Shown piece by piece: positions 23,957 through 36,600 of a DNA stretch of 64,000 nt (within the stretch, counting starts at the first letter, position 1; every line of letters starts with the position of its first letter). Origin of the DNA: Eulemur rufifrons. Lineage: Eukaryota; Chordata; Mammalia; Primates; Lemuridae. A program made the translations under genes and the position numbers. The notes under the pieces are model-generated. The model saw nothing but the letters and a program-made list of their open reading frames with translations. It did not search any database and was not told the DNA's origin. The stretch is from NCBI RefSeq assembly GCF_041146395.1, contig NC_090999.1:69321001-69385000 (forward strand), read 5' to 3'.

Positions 23957-25313
23957 AAAGGATGTTGGTCTGTAGTTTTCTTTTTTTGTTGAGTCCTCCC
24001 TGGCTTTGCTGTCAGGGTGATATTGGCTTAGTAAAACATGTTGGGGGAGACTCCTTCCTTCTCGATGTTGTGTAATAATTTCTGCAGGATAGGCACTGGT
24101 TCTTCTTTGTAGGTCTGGTAAAATTAGAGCATGAAACCATCTGGTCTGAGACCTCTTTTTAGGAAGACTTTTTTATCACTGCGCCAATTTCAGTACTTAA
24201 AATTGATCTGTTCAGGAATCCTATGTCTTTCTGATCAGCCCTAGAGAGGCTGTGTGTTTCTAAGAATTTGTTCATTTCTTCCATGTTTTCAAGTTTATGT
24301 ACATAGCAAGTTTTATAGTATTCGTAGATGATATTTTGTATTTCCATGGTATCAGTTGTAATTTCTCCTTTTGCATTCCTGGTTGAACTTATTAGAGTCC
24401 TTTCTTTTCTGCTTCTGGTTAATCTAGCAAGAGGTGTGTTAATTTTGTTTATCTTTTAAAAGAACCAACTTTTTGTTTCATTAATCTTCCATATGGTCTT
24501 ATGTTATGGATTTCATTTAGTTCTGCTGTGATCTCAGTTATTTCTTTTCTTCTTCTGGGTTTGAGATTGGTTTGCTCATCCTTTTCCAGTTCCTTAAGAT
24601 GATTCATTAGATTGTTGATTTTTGATCTTTCTTTGTTTTGGATGTAGGCATCTATAGCTATGAATTTTCATCTCAGGACTGCTTTAGCTATATCCCACAG
24701 ATTTTGATAATTTGTGTCCTCTTTATCATTTAGTTCAAAGAATCTGTTAATTTCCATCTTAATTTTCTCCTTTACCCAGCTATCATTTGTATAGAAATGA
24801 GTGTTCCTGTTGGAGTTGATTTCTGATTTTATTCCACTGTAATCTGAGAAGATCAATGGTATAATTTCCTTTTTTTTTTTTTTTTGAAGTTTTTGAGACA
24901 TGCTTTGTGGCCTAGGATGTGATCAATCTTACAGAATGTTACATGAGCTGATGAGAAGAAAGTATATTCAGTAGTTTTTGGTTATAATGCTCTGTAAATG
25001 TCTGTTAGACCCATTTGTTCTAGAGTTCTTTTTAAGTCCATTGTTTCTTTGTTTATTGTCTATTTGGAGGATCTGTCCTGTTCTGTCAGAGGAGTGTTGA
25101 AGCCCTTGACTATTACGATGCTGCTGTTTATCATTTTGCTTAGATCAAGTAGGATTTGTTTTGTCAATCTGTGAATACCTGTGTTAGGTATGTAAATATT
25201 TAGAATTGTTATGTATTATTGTTGAATTCTTCCCTTTATCACTATATAATGACCACTTTTTTTGTTCATTACTTTTGTTGATTTGAAGACTCTAATGATT
25301 GTAACTCCTCTTA

Positions 25314-25895
25314 CATGTTTACATGTTTCCCTGTAGAAAATGGCTACACAATGATTACACATCATCAACTTTAAATCAAGTCAGCAAAGTTAACAGTATC
25401 TGCTTTTGATTACCTTTTACTAGTTTATCCTGAAGTTTCATGCTATACCTATATCTTGGATTGACTTTCTCTGTGGTACAGCCCTAGCCAAGGGCATGTC
25501 AAGTTATTGGCAAGGCAAAAGAAGCATGGTGGAACCATCTGATAACTACTAATGATGCTGCTTGGATAGTTTGCTTCACTTCCACTCACATTTTGCCAAA
25601 GAAAGTTACATGGCCAAGTCTGGTGTCTATGAGATTAGGTCAGTGGATGAGTCTTGTAGGGAAAAGCTTGAATATTTTGCCAATAATTCATATTACTCTA
25701 ACACTCAAATACAAGTATTTAAGCAGTACTACATTCATTGACTAATCTATTGTACGCTTTAGAACTTTATTCTCTTACTTCAATTCTAAAACTGTTCTTG
25801 TGCAGAGAATCTTTGTGATGGCATATCTAATGGACACTTTTATGTCCTGATATTTTTGATCTCTTAGAAGTATTCAAGTTTCCCACTTTTTCCTC
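25314..25895. other. Single-copy sequence
   Basis: I see no gene or recognisable repeat. Confidence 0.5.
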
Positions 25896-25899
25896 TCTT

Positions 25900-26960
25900 T
25901 TTCCTTTTGACTTAAGACTCCACACTCCAGTGCTATTATGCCTAATTCTCTTTTACTCTATTTTCCCTAATATCCTTTAATAGCTTTTTTCTACTGTCTT
26001 CTGATTGTTAGAATAACTCAAGATTCAATCCTAAAATCTCTTATGTGTTACTTTCATTGTTATTTTCTAATTTCTCCCCAGTTGTTTTCATCTAGGCTCA
26101 TGGCTTCAGATTCAATCTATATTCTGGTAAGTCTGGAGTACATGTCTTCAACCTTGACCTCATCTCTGAGTTTTATACATTTGAACATCTCACTATAATC
26201 TGAAATGTATTATCTACAAATATAAACACATGATGTCTCTCCATCCAAAGGGTTCTTCATATTTGATCATCTTGTTTTATGATATCCACATTCATTCAGA
26301 TTCTTCAAACCAGGGATCATGGCTTTATTTTTTGAAAACTCCCTTCCTTCATCTTTTATACTAATCTATTATAAAATCTTATTGATTCTACTAGCAATAT
26401 ATGTCTGGAATTCATCCACTTTTCATCATCTTCCATGTAACTACACAAGCTACATTGTGATATCTAGATTTTTGCAATAGATTCTGAAATGTCTCCCTAA
26501 TTCCACACTTGCTTCCCTCCTGCTGATTTGCCTTAGAATAGTAAGAGTAATATTTTTAAAATAATTGAAATGCCTTGCTTAAAATTCTTCAAGGGATTTC
26601 TCTTAAATTTAAAGGAAAATCAAAATGTCTTAACTTGGCCTATATGGCACAGCCTGATCTGGCCTTTGCCTATCTCTCTTATTAGCTACTGAAAAGCCAC
26701 ATCAGCCTTTTTTCAGTTACTTAAGTATTACAAGCCTTTAAAAGATTCCAAGCTGTCTTAGAGTTTTGCTCACACACTCACTCTTCCTAAAACTTTCTTT
26801 AATCTACCTTCTTATGCCTAATGTCTTCATCCAATTGGCCTCAGTGTAATATTACTTCTCTAGAGAGTCTTCCTCTAACACCCCGGCCAAAATTTATACT
26901 TAATATCTAATTTATATTTTTCTATTATTATTTCACATAGTACTCTGATTTTTAAAAGGA
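25900..26960 (+). mobile_element. L2 LINE fragment, sense, ~1 kb
   Basis: Pyrimidine-rich text keeps the L2 order. Landmarks are 'TATTGATTCTACTAGCAATA', 'TTGCAATAGATTCTGAAATG', 'CAAGGGATTTCTCTTAAATT', 'GCACAGCCTGATCTGGCCTT', and 'CTCTAGAGAGTCTTCCTCTA' near the 3' end. It lacks open frames and is an ancient copy. The left edge is uncertain. Confidence 0.7.
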
Positions 26961-28840
26961 TTTTAGAGAGACTACCTCTGTTTCAAGTTGTACAGTGTCC
27001 TTAAGATGAGAAATCTGTGAGGCCAATGAGTCTCCACCCCTGAATCCCTTATGAATCACGTTCTAGATACCTGAGTCCAGATATCCTTTTCCTTAACAGT
27101 CCTGTTTATAGGACTTCACTGAGGCCAGAGAGTAATGTTGGAGCTGGGGAGTAGGAAGGTAATAATGGGAGGCCAGGAGCCTCTGTTTGTGCTGTTATTC
27201 TGGGTCCTAAAAATATGAAGGGCAGGTTGGCCCATTGTGTACCTTTTTAAGTTAAGTGTATAATGACCTCAGCAAGTTATTTCTGCTCTGTCCCTCAAAA
27301 AAGAAAAGAAGTAATCATGAAAAGCATAGTACATATTCAGCCCTTCCATTCTCCAGAGTTCTCACCTCAACCATAAACATCTTTCTCTATGTTGTCATTA
27401 CCTCTTTAAGCTAAGACACTTTTTAAAATAGTATTTCAAAACTTTTAAATTATTTCTAGTTGATTTTTGTTCATAGTTTTATGGTATTTTGGTCATGAAG
27501 TATAGATCATATAATATTTTCTTACAAGAATTTATTGAGGTTTTCTCTTTGACATGGCATATAACATTTATATAAATATTCCTTGAGTGCTAAAAATTTA
27601 TTTAATACTCATCATTTAAAATGGATATATAACATATATTTTATATATTACATTTATTAATTTGTATATACATTCAATATTTACTGTTGAATATCCATTA
27701 TGTCATGTAACATGTTGAAAATGGTACCCAGTGATTCAGGCACTGCTTTCACAGTCCCTAGTCGTGAGAAACCCATACCTTAGTGAAGGCAATAAATAAT
27801 TATACAGATAACTACAATGGGATAACTGCATTGATAGGTGCTATGGAAACACGTAAAAGGAAAAAAAAAACCCAGGTTGAAAGCCATTGCCTGCATATCT
27901 GGAATAAGTGACATAAAAGGTAAGAAAGAGTTCGACAGTCAAACACCAGGAAAGTGTTCCTGGGGTAGCCTCCAGCACATGTGAAGTACTGGAGTATGAT
28001 ATGTTTGAGGAACTGAAAAAAAAAATTTAGGATGGAAATTATTCATATAAGTATGTGGTAAAGAATAATCTCAGAGAAACAACTTTACATTAAGTTGAGT
28101 ACTCATGAACAAGTTTAAAGCAGGTTAGTGAGATGATCAAATTTTAGTTATAGAAAAATAATCTAGGTTACAAATCATAAAACAGTTTAATGAGGCAAGA
28201 CTAAGAAAAACAAAATCAAATATATTAGGAAGTTGTTACAGTAACTTAGGAGAGAGAGGAAGGTGAACTGAATGAAGTTATTGGCAGTAAGAGTAGAACT
28301 AAACAGACACACCAAGCAGAAATTCATTCAAACTTTGTCTTTTCTAGAGTATATGAACCACCACACGGGAGGGTTTTCCTTTCAAATATGTGAAGACAGG
28401 GAACATAATGAAGTGACTTACATTTTTCCACAGTTTCCTTAAATAATTGTATTTTCTCATTGTTTATAATCCTCTTATGTGTTGATATCAGATATTGCTA
28501 TTTACAATAGGCTTCTGTGAGTTCTCTAAAATACCTCTCCTCTCCAAATTTTGTCCTTCTGCCTTCAGTTCCCAATATGATGCTATTACACCTGAGAAAG
28601 ACTTGTTAAACAACACAGGTCATTTATAAAACACAGACAGCAGGTTATTTATAAAATTTCATGTCTTATTCATTAGACTGTAGTCCAGAAAATGGGGGTA
28701 GTGTTTTTGTTTTCTGTTGGTCTTTTGATATTCCTCAGCTCATTTGCACATCAGAATTGTTGTAACCCCTATCTGTACAACTATATTTTGGAAATTTGAG
28801 GATGACAGAAATATGAGTACTATGTGAAATATTGGTCAAT
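26961..28840. other. Single-copy sequence
   Basis: I see no gene or confident repeat. The stretch 27420-27720 is strongly AT-rich. Confidence 0.5.
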
Positions 28841-29797
28841 GTGAGAAAATATTTGCATGTTACACATCCAATAAAGGGTTGATAACTAGAATCTCAGGAA
28901 AATCAGGAAGAAAAAGTTAAACAACTCCATTAAAAAGTGGGCAAAGAACATGAACAGAAACTTTTCAAAAGAAGACAGACTAATGGCCAAGAAACATATG
29001 AAAAAATGTTCAACATCTCCAATCCTCAGGGAAATGCAAATCAAAACCACAATGAGATTTCACTTAACTCCAGTGAGAATGGCTTTTATGAATAAGTCCC
29101 AAAACAATAAATGTTGATGTAGATGTGGAGAGATAGGAACACTTATACACTGCTGGTGGGACTGCAAACTAGTACAACCTCTGTGGAAAGCAATATAGAG
29201 ATACCTCAAAGAGATACAAGTAGAACTAACATTTGATCCAACAATCCCATTACTGGGCATGTACCCAAAGGAAAAAAAGATATTCTATAAAAAAGACATC
29301 TGCACTAGAATGTTTATAGCTGCACAAAGTCACAATCGCAAGGATGTGGAAAGAGCCCAAGTGCCTATCAATACATGAGTAGATTAATAAAATGTGGTAT
29401 ATGTATACCATGGAGTTCTGCTCAGCCACAAAAAAAACAATGGTGATTTAGCACCTCTTGTATTATCCTAGATAGAGCTGGAACTCATTCTACTAAGTGA
29501 AGTATCCCAAGAATGGAAAAATAAATACCACATGTACTCACCATCAAATTGTTATTAACTGATCAACACTTACGTGCACATTTAGTAGTAACATTCATCG
29601 GGTGTCAGGCAGGTAGGTGGTGGAGGAGGGAATGGCTATATTCATACTTAATGGGTGCAGTGCTCACCATCTGGGGGATGGACACGCTTGGAGCTCTGAT
29701 TCAGGTGGGACAAGGGCAATATATGTAACGTAAACATGTGTACCCCTGTAATATGCTGAAATAAAAAAATAAATTAAAAATTAAAAAAAGAAAAAAA
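28841..29797 (+). mobile_element. 5'-truncated lemur L1, sense, 0.95 kb
   Basis: It starts inside the ORF2 C-terminal region ('GTGAGAAAATATTTGCATGT'), passes 'CACAATGAGATTTCACTTAA', 'CATTTGATCCAACAATCCCA' and 'TATACCATGGAGTTCTGCTC', then the 3' UTR ('GTAGTAACATTCATCGGGTG'), and ends 'ATGCTGAAATAAAAAAAT' plus an A-rich tail. ORF2 frames are interrupted. The best-kept L1 3' end in the window, it serves as internal reference for the other copies. The 66-codon minus-strand frame at 29060-29260 is antisense to it. Confidence 0.95.
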
Positions 29798-30519
29798 TTA
29801 TTTTTCTAACTATATTAGAAAAACACTTATATTTTTTCATATAGCTAAATATAAATATATGAAATAATTAAACAACTTATTTTTGTTAATCAAAATGTGT
29901 ATCAATGAAAAGGTAAGAAAGGCATGCATGTTTATTTGGATTAGCTATCCATTACATGACTCACTTTTGTATGAATTCCAAGAATTCAGCAATAAAATGG
30001 TTTAATAAAATTGAACTTTCTTATGGTTTTGAAAATTTTGATTTATGGTGGTAAGTCTTTAATTGACTAGCCAGATTGCACTGATTTAAATTTCCGTTGT
30101 AATACAACCCTCTAGGTGACATTTATAGCTATTATACAGTTTCTATCATAAGATTTACCACCATTGTTATATCATTCAATCACTGAGCCATATTATATAA
30201 TTATTATCCCTATGCTTATTATATTTTTACATGAAAGTATGGAAAGTAGCACATCTATCTATCTGTAATATCTGTCTATCTATATCTCTATATATCATCT
30301 ATTAATCTATTTTTTTAACCTTCATACCAGGTCTTGTTTTCCTGTTAAGACTGTTTCTGATTAGTACAGTAACTAAATCTACTGCAGTAGCTTTTTATGA
30401 CCTAGGAACTTTGAAGAAAGCACTAGAGTTATACAAATCCTTTTCCTGACCTGGGATGCTGAACAGGTTAAACTGTGCTTTTCAGAAGGCTTACCACCCT
30501 GATTCCCAAAGGGCTGTGC
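29798..30519. other. AT-rich single-copy sequence with (TATC)n patch
   Basis: No gene is seen. Imperfect TATC/TCTA repeats occupy about 30250-30310. Confidence 0.55.
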
Positions 30520-30870
30520 CTGCTGCATTATCAACACACATTGTCTTTGAACAGAATTGGCTTTGAGAGCATTGGTGCTGTTCCAAAACCTCTGCCTCCT
30601 GTTTCCTGATCTCTTGAATTCAGGGGATTAATAAACAACCAATGAATGAATTAATTAAATGTCTTTCTGTTTTAGGAAAGGATCTTCATTCTTGCCTATT
30701 ATAATCTCGGAGTGTTGGGGAAGACCATAACACAAGCCTTCTGAAAATCAGGTACATCGGAGCCCTCTCTGTGTCGGCCATAGTGGCAAGGCCACTTGTG
30801 AGAGCTTTCATGCATGGAAGCTGATAAACCTCATCTGTATTCCTACGATAAGGAGATCCATTTCGTATTT
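30520..30870. other. Single-copy block with exon-like signals
   Basis: This repeat-free segment has higher complexity and some CpGs. It contains a pyrimidine tract plus AG at 30674-30675 and a CAG|GTACAT donor-like site at 30751-30752, bounding 76 bp. No homology is recognised. Chance splice-like signals are common, so no gene is called. Confidence 0.2.
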
Positions 30871-31904
30871 TAAGTCTTTATATTCTGATATTTCTGGAGT
30901 AAATTACCCAAAGGGAAAGGTGACTTTTTTATACATATACATATTTTCATTTCCAACAATTATAGTTTTAATTTATCTTTATTTTTATCTAATTATGGAT
31001 ACTTGAAAAATGTGACACTATTTGTTGACTTTTCCAAAACACTTTCTTTCAAAGGACAAAATACACCATTAAACATTTCTAATAAGAAGAAATATTCAGC
31101 TCAGTATTACATATCAGTAATTGAGAGCACAGAGAGCTTAATTGATGATTTGAGGTCACACAGTTGGTCAATCTTATTCCAGAAAATAAAATTATTATTC
31201 CAATTCTTCAATGTTGAACCTTAATAATTTTCATAATAATCCCAATTTACGCTGTTACAGATGTTTCCTTCTTGAGAAAAGGAGTAAATATTATCTTACA
31301 TTAAGCTTTCTAAATAATTTTTGAGGTTTTTTTAAGTTTTGTTCTTTCTAAATGTACATTTATCTGCTTTTTTGCACACTTGAACATTTTGTGTGCCTAG
31401 CATAAGAAAACATTTTTAGAGATTGAATTACAGAGAATGTTAAAAATGTTTTTACTCTCTCATAAGACTGTAAACATTGTGGTCAGAAAGTTAATCTGAA
31501 AATTCCAAGCTTATAAAATATACATACATGCAAATAAGTAGATAAGAATAGTTTTAAAAAATATTTCATCTGACACACAGGAGCTAAGTGAACCGTGAAA
31601 TGTAAAAATCTGAAAAATGTGAAACTGAGGAGCAAATTCAAACGTGCCCAGGGCAACAAATAAGATTTTTGTGTTTTCTTTTTTTTGGTTTTTGTATCTC
31701 TTTGTTTTTATTTCTAGCTGACTAATGTGTATCTTCCATGATGGATGAGACATCAAAATAATCTTTACTAAACTCAATAGTCTGAATCTTGCATAAATTA
31801 GGTGTGGAAACTTATGAAAATTTTATGATGTGCTTGTGGACTGCTTCTCTTTGGTTATTTTCTTTGCATTTGTTGTCTAGCTATGTTCAAATTCCTTTTG
31901 TCCA
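30871..31904. other. AT-rich sequence, no feature seen
   Basis: Short frames at 31003-31224 (plus) and 31511-31777 (minus) have no recognised similarity. No repeat was identified. Confidence 0.5.
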
Positions 31905-32010
31905 TTAGATATGAAATTTCTGAGGATGGGTACTGTATCTTAAGTCATCTTTCCATTTCCAGGTTCTAGCCCAGGGTTTGGGTCAAAATAAATATGCAGC
32001 AAATTATGGA
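31905..32010 (+). mobile_element. L2 3' tail fragment
   Basis: 'GGATGGGTACTGTATCTTAA', then 'CAGGTTCTAGCCCAGGGTTT' and 'AAATAAATATGCAGCAAATT', correspond to the end of L2 in sense orientation, diverged. Confidence 0.5.
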
Positions 32011-32441
32011 ATAATTAAGTGACTTGGAAAGAAAATCACATAACTTGAATGTTCATAAATATTTAAGAAAAATAACATAACTTCAGATATTTTCCTAAGA
32101 ATCTTTTTTACTTACTTGGCCATTCTTGCCCTCATCTTAATGGAATGGGAGTGAAAAGGGGGAGGACATACATTTTGGCTTTTAGTAAATTAAAGAAATA
32201 AAAAAAATAAGAATATCTTTATAAAATAGTGGTGACATACTTGAAATGGATCTTGAAAAATAAATAGGATTTTGATAGCAGAGATTGAAGTACTTAGATT
32301 GGAATGAAAAACACAAAGACTTAATAGCATAAGATTGAATGTATGAGTCAATGACAATAAATTGATTTAACTGGAGCCTGGGGCAGGTATATGGGAAGAC
32401 TTGTGCAAATTTAAGCACAGCCTTGAAAGCCAGGTAGATGA

Positions 32442-32700
<259 letters not shown>

Positions 32701-34869
32701 CTTCTTAATAAGTTTTTAAAGGTCATCTTTTTATATATGCTATTTTCTTTTTATTTGATTGGATTGAATAGTCAGCCTGTATTTAAATATTATTCTGAAT
32801 ACAAGTAATCATCTCCTCATTCACTATTAACTGAGCAGTAAATGATCCTAATTATTCAGTATAGGCAGACTGTCCTGCCTTTAGACTTTTGTTTAAAAAA
32901 CAATGTTTCTTGATATGTATTTAAAGGAGAAATCATTATATGTACTCCCATTGCCCTTTGATTCAACTATTTGCATCTTCTCTCTGGGGGTGAACAAATG
33001 TGCTTTTGTTTTATCGTCTGACTTCTTCAAAGTCAAAGCCATTTTACATTTAAACACTCACATTTAAAAATATATAGACAATAAATTAAATGGCTTTCTT
33101 CACATCTTGATGAATCTCACTTCTAAATATTAAATTCATTTTGATTCAGTTATGGAGATTTGGGGACCTAGAATACTGAGGTGGATTGGTTCCAGTAGGT
33201 TTATAGACTCTTAGAGTAACTTTTGGTATGTTATTTTTAATTTTATAGGCTCAGGGAGGCCAAGATCCATCTCCTTTAGGATTTGAAATAGTCTGTTGGG
33301 TTGTATTTTTAAAAATCCCTTCCTTGTATCTTCAAGACCACTGTATGAGGAATACAACTGTTGGGTCATTTCCAAACCACTCTAAAGTGGAATTAAACTG
33401 AAGCTTATTTCTCAAACCAAGGTGAGCCAGAATAAGGTCATCCTTGAAACATAGGAGTAAGCACCATTAGTCGGCATTATTTTATAGACCAATATTTTGA
33501 ACATTGTTAGAGAATTAAAATAAAAGAAAAAAAGTAGTTTTGCAGTCTCATGATCATATTACTCTCATCACTTGTGTTTGTGCCAGAAATTGAAGGTCTT
33601 ACAGAACAAACAACATGCAAACAACCCAAGAAAACCATATAATACAATAACAGCGAGGTTATTTCAAATTTACCCTCTTGGAATTTTAAGCATCTCACTT
33701 TTTTCCCGCCACTCTTTCCTGGTCTGCATATTTGCTATACTTGGTTGCTTGATGCTGATCCCCTGGCCAGGTCTGCTGCTGACCCAGAGGGAGCAAGCTC
33801 TTGTCTCCACACTTTGCCCATCAGCCCTTTCCCTCCTCTGCTGACACTTCAGCTTTCCTCTGCCCTACAGCTGGCATTTACCCAGCACAAAGAAAGTGAC
33901 TCTCTCCTTGAATATGACAGGCAGAAAAGCTCTTACACTGAGTGCACTTTGGGTCCTTAGAGGAAAGTAAGAGGAATTCAAGTGAGGGGAAATCCTTCAC
34001 GCAGCTTTGCTGCTAACTTAGATGACTGTTTATCCTTTGTCTTCACAGCTGTCGCCTCTTTTCAAGTAAACAGAGTTAAGAAAAATAGTAAACTATATCA
34101 TGAAAGTTAACATACAATTCCTCATCATATTCTCTGCTTTATTTTTCCTTGTATATTAAGTTTAAAACAAATTTACCATGAAAATAATGTGGGACCTCTG
34201 ACAATACCCTGAAGTTTGAATTTTTTATTATTATTATATTTTCTTCTTCATTAGGTCTGGCTCCTATGTAACTATGCCTGCAGGGAAGGAGATACTGCCC
34301 AAGCAGGCACTGTTATTATTTGGGGTTATAATATATCCATTTTATAGTTTATTTTGCATTTCTTTCCTGAAGATAATAGCCATATAATTCTGAAATATTC
34401 TTTAGTAGAAGCTTCTATTATTATACATGGAGGAATATAATTTCTACTTGCACTGGTCACTCTTTTATATTTGTGATTACATGTATTCAGCAACTGTTTA
34501 TTGGAAGGTTGGTTTGTTTATTGATATTTTTCTTATGGATTTAGATGAGAATAAAGGCAAGCATTAAATATGGGAAGAAAGGTCTTTTGGAATTACCTGT
34601 AGGACTGTGAGATTTTGTTGCATTGCTATCTTATATGTCCTTACATGCTACGACATAGAAGAAAGCACAACAGAGTTAAAGGTGCACAGGTCTTGACTTG
34701 ATTTATGCTTGCAGTTCTCCCACTACCATTCCCATGGATAAGACATTTCCCTTCTTCATGCTTTAGATTCTTTACCTATAAAATTAACCAAGGGCTTGGC
34801 TATCTCCAAGACCTTTCTTGGATTATTTTTTTCTCTAGTTTCAATTATTTAAATTGTAACACATCCTTG
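32701..34869. other. Single-copy sequence, no gene supported
   Basis: Frames at 33572-33960 lie in a locally GC-richer patch but overlap in different frames and lack similarity. No repeat was recognised. Confidence 0.45.
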
Positions 34870-35290
34870 CTCAGGAAAATGAATGGATGGCATTCAGGAC
34901 ACACTACCCCAAAACATGGCACTTTGGCATATTGAGTATTTTAAGCCGAAGGAATTTGAGAAAATAGCAGACATGGGAAGTTCTCTCTGACATTCTCCCA
35001 CGATTCTCTCCTGAAGCAGGCCAAAAAGAATGCTCTGACCTTCCCCTAAAGTATATCATGAGATGCTCATTCCTCAGGGGTGCTCCCTATGCTCAGAGAA
35101 AGAAATGAAAATGCAGAGACAGAGAAAAAACTGAACAAAGAGGCCTTTTTAAGTTCTCTTTTAGTTTATTCCCACTAGATCATGCCCTTTTGTCCTCCAA
35201 TCATACTTCTCCATGACTATCCGTTTAAATAAATGCACAGGTTTTTCTGCTTCTTTGGGTCTTCATTTCTGAAGGCTCTCACATCTCAGC
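34870..35290 (+). mobile_element. Probable ERV1-type solo LTR
   Basis: The order is LTR-like: 'ACACACTACCCCAAAACATG' and 'TTTGGCATATTGAGTATTTT' near the start, then a U3-like middle with 'CTCCAATCATACTTCTCCAT'. The polyadenylation signal AATAAA sits at 35228-35233, followed by U5-like 'TCTGCTTCTTTGGGTCTTCA'. The ends and target-site duplication were not fixed. No internal region adjoins. Subfamily not assigned. Confidence 0.55.
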
Positions 35291-35647
35291 CTTGACCCTT
35301 GTAATGGGTGAAGAAAAGATATTACTGTCTCCCCTTTTGATAATTAAAAGATACAGGTTAAAGAACTTAAGCTATGATTTTTACATGTCTTCAAGAAAGA
35401 GAATCCTGTGTGAAAAATAAGATGAAAATGACATAAATTTATGAATTTTGGCTCCTGACATCAGTGATATTTTTACACAAGATGGTTAGATGGTTGAATT
35501 GAGTTGCCCCCAGTCAAAGGGGTCAAATCACACTTCATATATAATTTGGCCGTGAGAGTAAAATGTAGTGTGCTAAGTGAAAAGAAAGTGAATACTTTGG
35601 AAAATAAACATTTGGAGGGCATACCATCCTCAGGGAGGATAGACCCT

Positions 35648-36134
35648 TGTAATGGTTACTTCTATGTGTAAACTTGACTGCTCTTTGGGGTGCCCAGACA
35701 AATCTTATTTTGGGTGTGTCTTTGAGAATTGTTTTTGGATGAGATTAACATTTAAATCAGTAGACTGAATAAAGCAGATGGCTCTCCATAGTGTACGTGG
35801 TCCTGAGCCAATCAGTTGAGGTCTTGACTTGAACAAAAATGCTGAACCTCCCCTGAGGAAAAGAGAATTCTTCCTGCCTAACAGCTCTCAAACTGGGACA
35901 TCAGCTTTTTCCTGCCTTTGGGCTGGAATTACACCATCAGCTCTCTTGGATCTCTGGCTTGCTGACTTACTCTGCAGATCTTGGGATTTGACAGACTCCA
36001 TAATTGCATGAGCCAATTCTTAGTAATAAATCTCTTTATATATGTGGGGGTGGGGGGAGGAAAGGGTATGCATGTGTGTGTGCATACGCACTCACATTTT
36101 TTTGTTTGTTCTATTTCTCTGGAGAAGTAATACA
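35648..36134 (+). mobile_element. ERVL (MLT2-like) solo LTR
   Basis: It starts TGTAATGG at 35648 and ends AATACA at 36134, giving TG...CA ends and about 487 bp. Diagnostic internal text includes 'TGGATGAGATTAACATTTAA', 'CCAATCAGTTGAGGTCTTGA', 'AACTGGGACATCAGCTTTTT' and 'GCATGAGCCAATTCTTAGTA', with AATAAA at 36025-36030. A G-rich/(TG)n insertion lies at about 36042-36100 near the 3' end. It is a solo LTR. The 60- and 68-codon frames here are shadows. Confidence 0.8.
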
Positions 36135-36229
36135 ATATTAATGATCATATACAAAAATACAACAAAGAAGACATTCATATATTTTAAAGTTTTTCTAGGG
36201 TTTATATATTGACATGATGCACAAAAAGA

Positions 36230-36600
36230 ACAGAGTCTGTGCAATTGACTGTAGTTTTCCTTTGATTCATTGTGAGAAACTTTCATAATTGCTTCATTTC
36301 TTCATGACCTAGGAGAGAATATCTGAGAAAGACAGCAAATCATTCCCTCACACAGCAATGTTGAGCCATTGTTGTGGTCACTATTCAATTTAGCTATTGT
36401 GTTATGACAAAAGGACAATGCAGATTGATTATGCGATTATCCCCTATTGTGTCTTCAAGCTGAATGGCCAATTTGGTGTGACTCTTCAGCTTGTCTTCAG
36501 CTTTTAATGTATTACATGGCCTTACTGGGAAACACAACTGCACATGTGAATGAGACTGAGTCAGAGGATGTGAGTGAGAATATGTTTATCACTTCCCTTT
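36230..36600. other. Possible enhancer-like single-copy block, SOX-type sites
   Basis: Repeat-free sequence holds five SOX-like cores within 84 bp: CATTGTT 36367, ATTGT 36396, ACAAAAGG 36407, ACAATG 36415, ATTGT 36446. An AP-1 site TGAGTCA is at 36557-36563. It has the texture of an ancient conserved non-coding element, but conservation was not tested. Confidence 0.3.

Larger units (their letters stand above)
21564..25313 (-). mobile_element. 5'-truncated L1, antisense, 3.75 kb
   Basis: A T-rich start (21564-21586) is followed by the reverse complement of the lemur L1 3' UTR ('GAGTAATATGGGGGTACAAA'). A continuous antisense ORF2 then runs to about 25313 ('CTAATGATTGTAACTCCTC'), within the region encoding the start of reverse transcriptase. 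ORF1, the endonuclease and the 5' UTR are missing. ORF2 is broken into short frames, so the copy is dead. No clear target-site duplication was found. It is the largest element in the window, and its 3' half is inverted relative to the copy at 28841-29797. Confidence 0.95.

Noticed and set aside
33572..33960. Two overlapping plus-strand frames in a GC-richer patch
   Set aside because: They use different frames over the same DNA, lack splice or start context, and match nothing I recognise.
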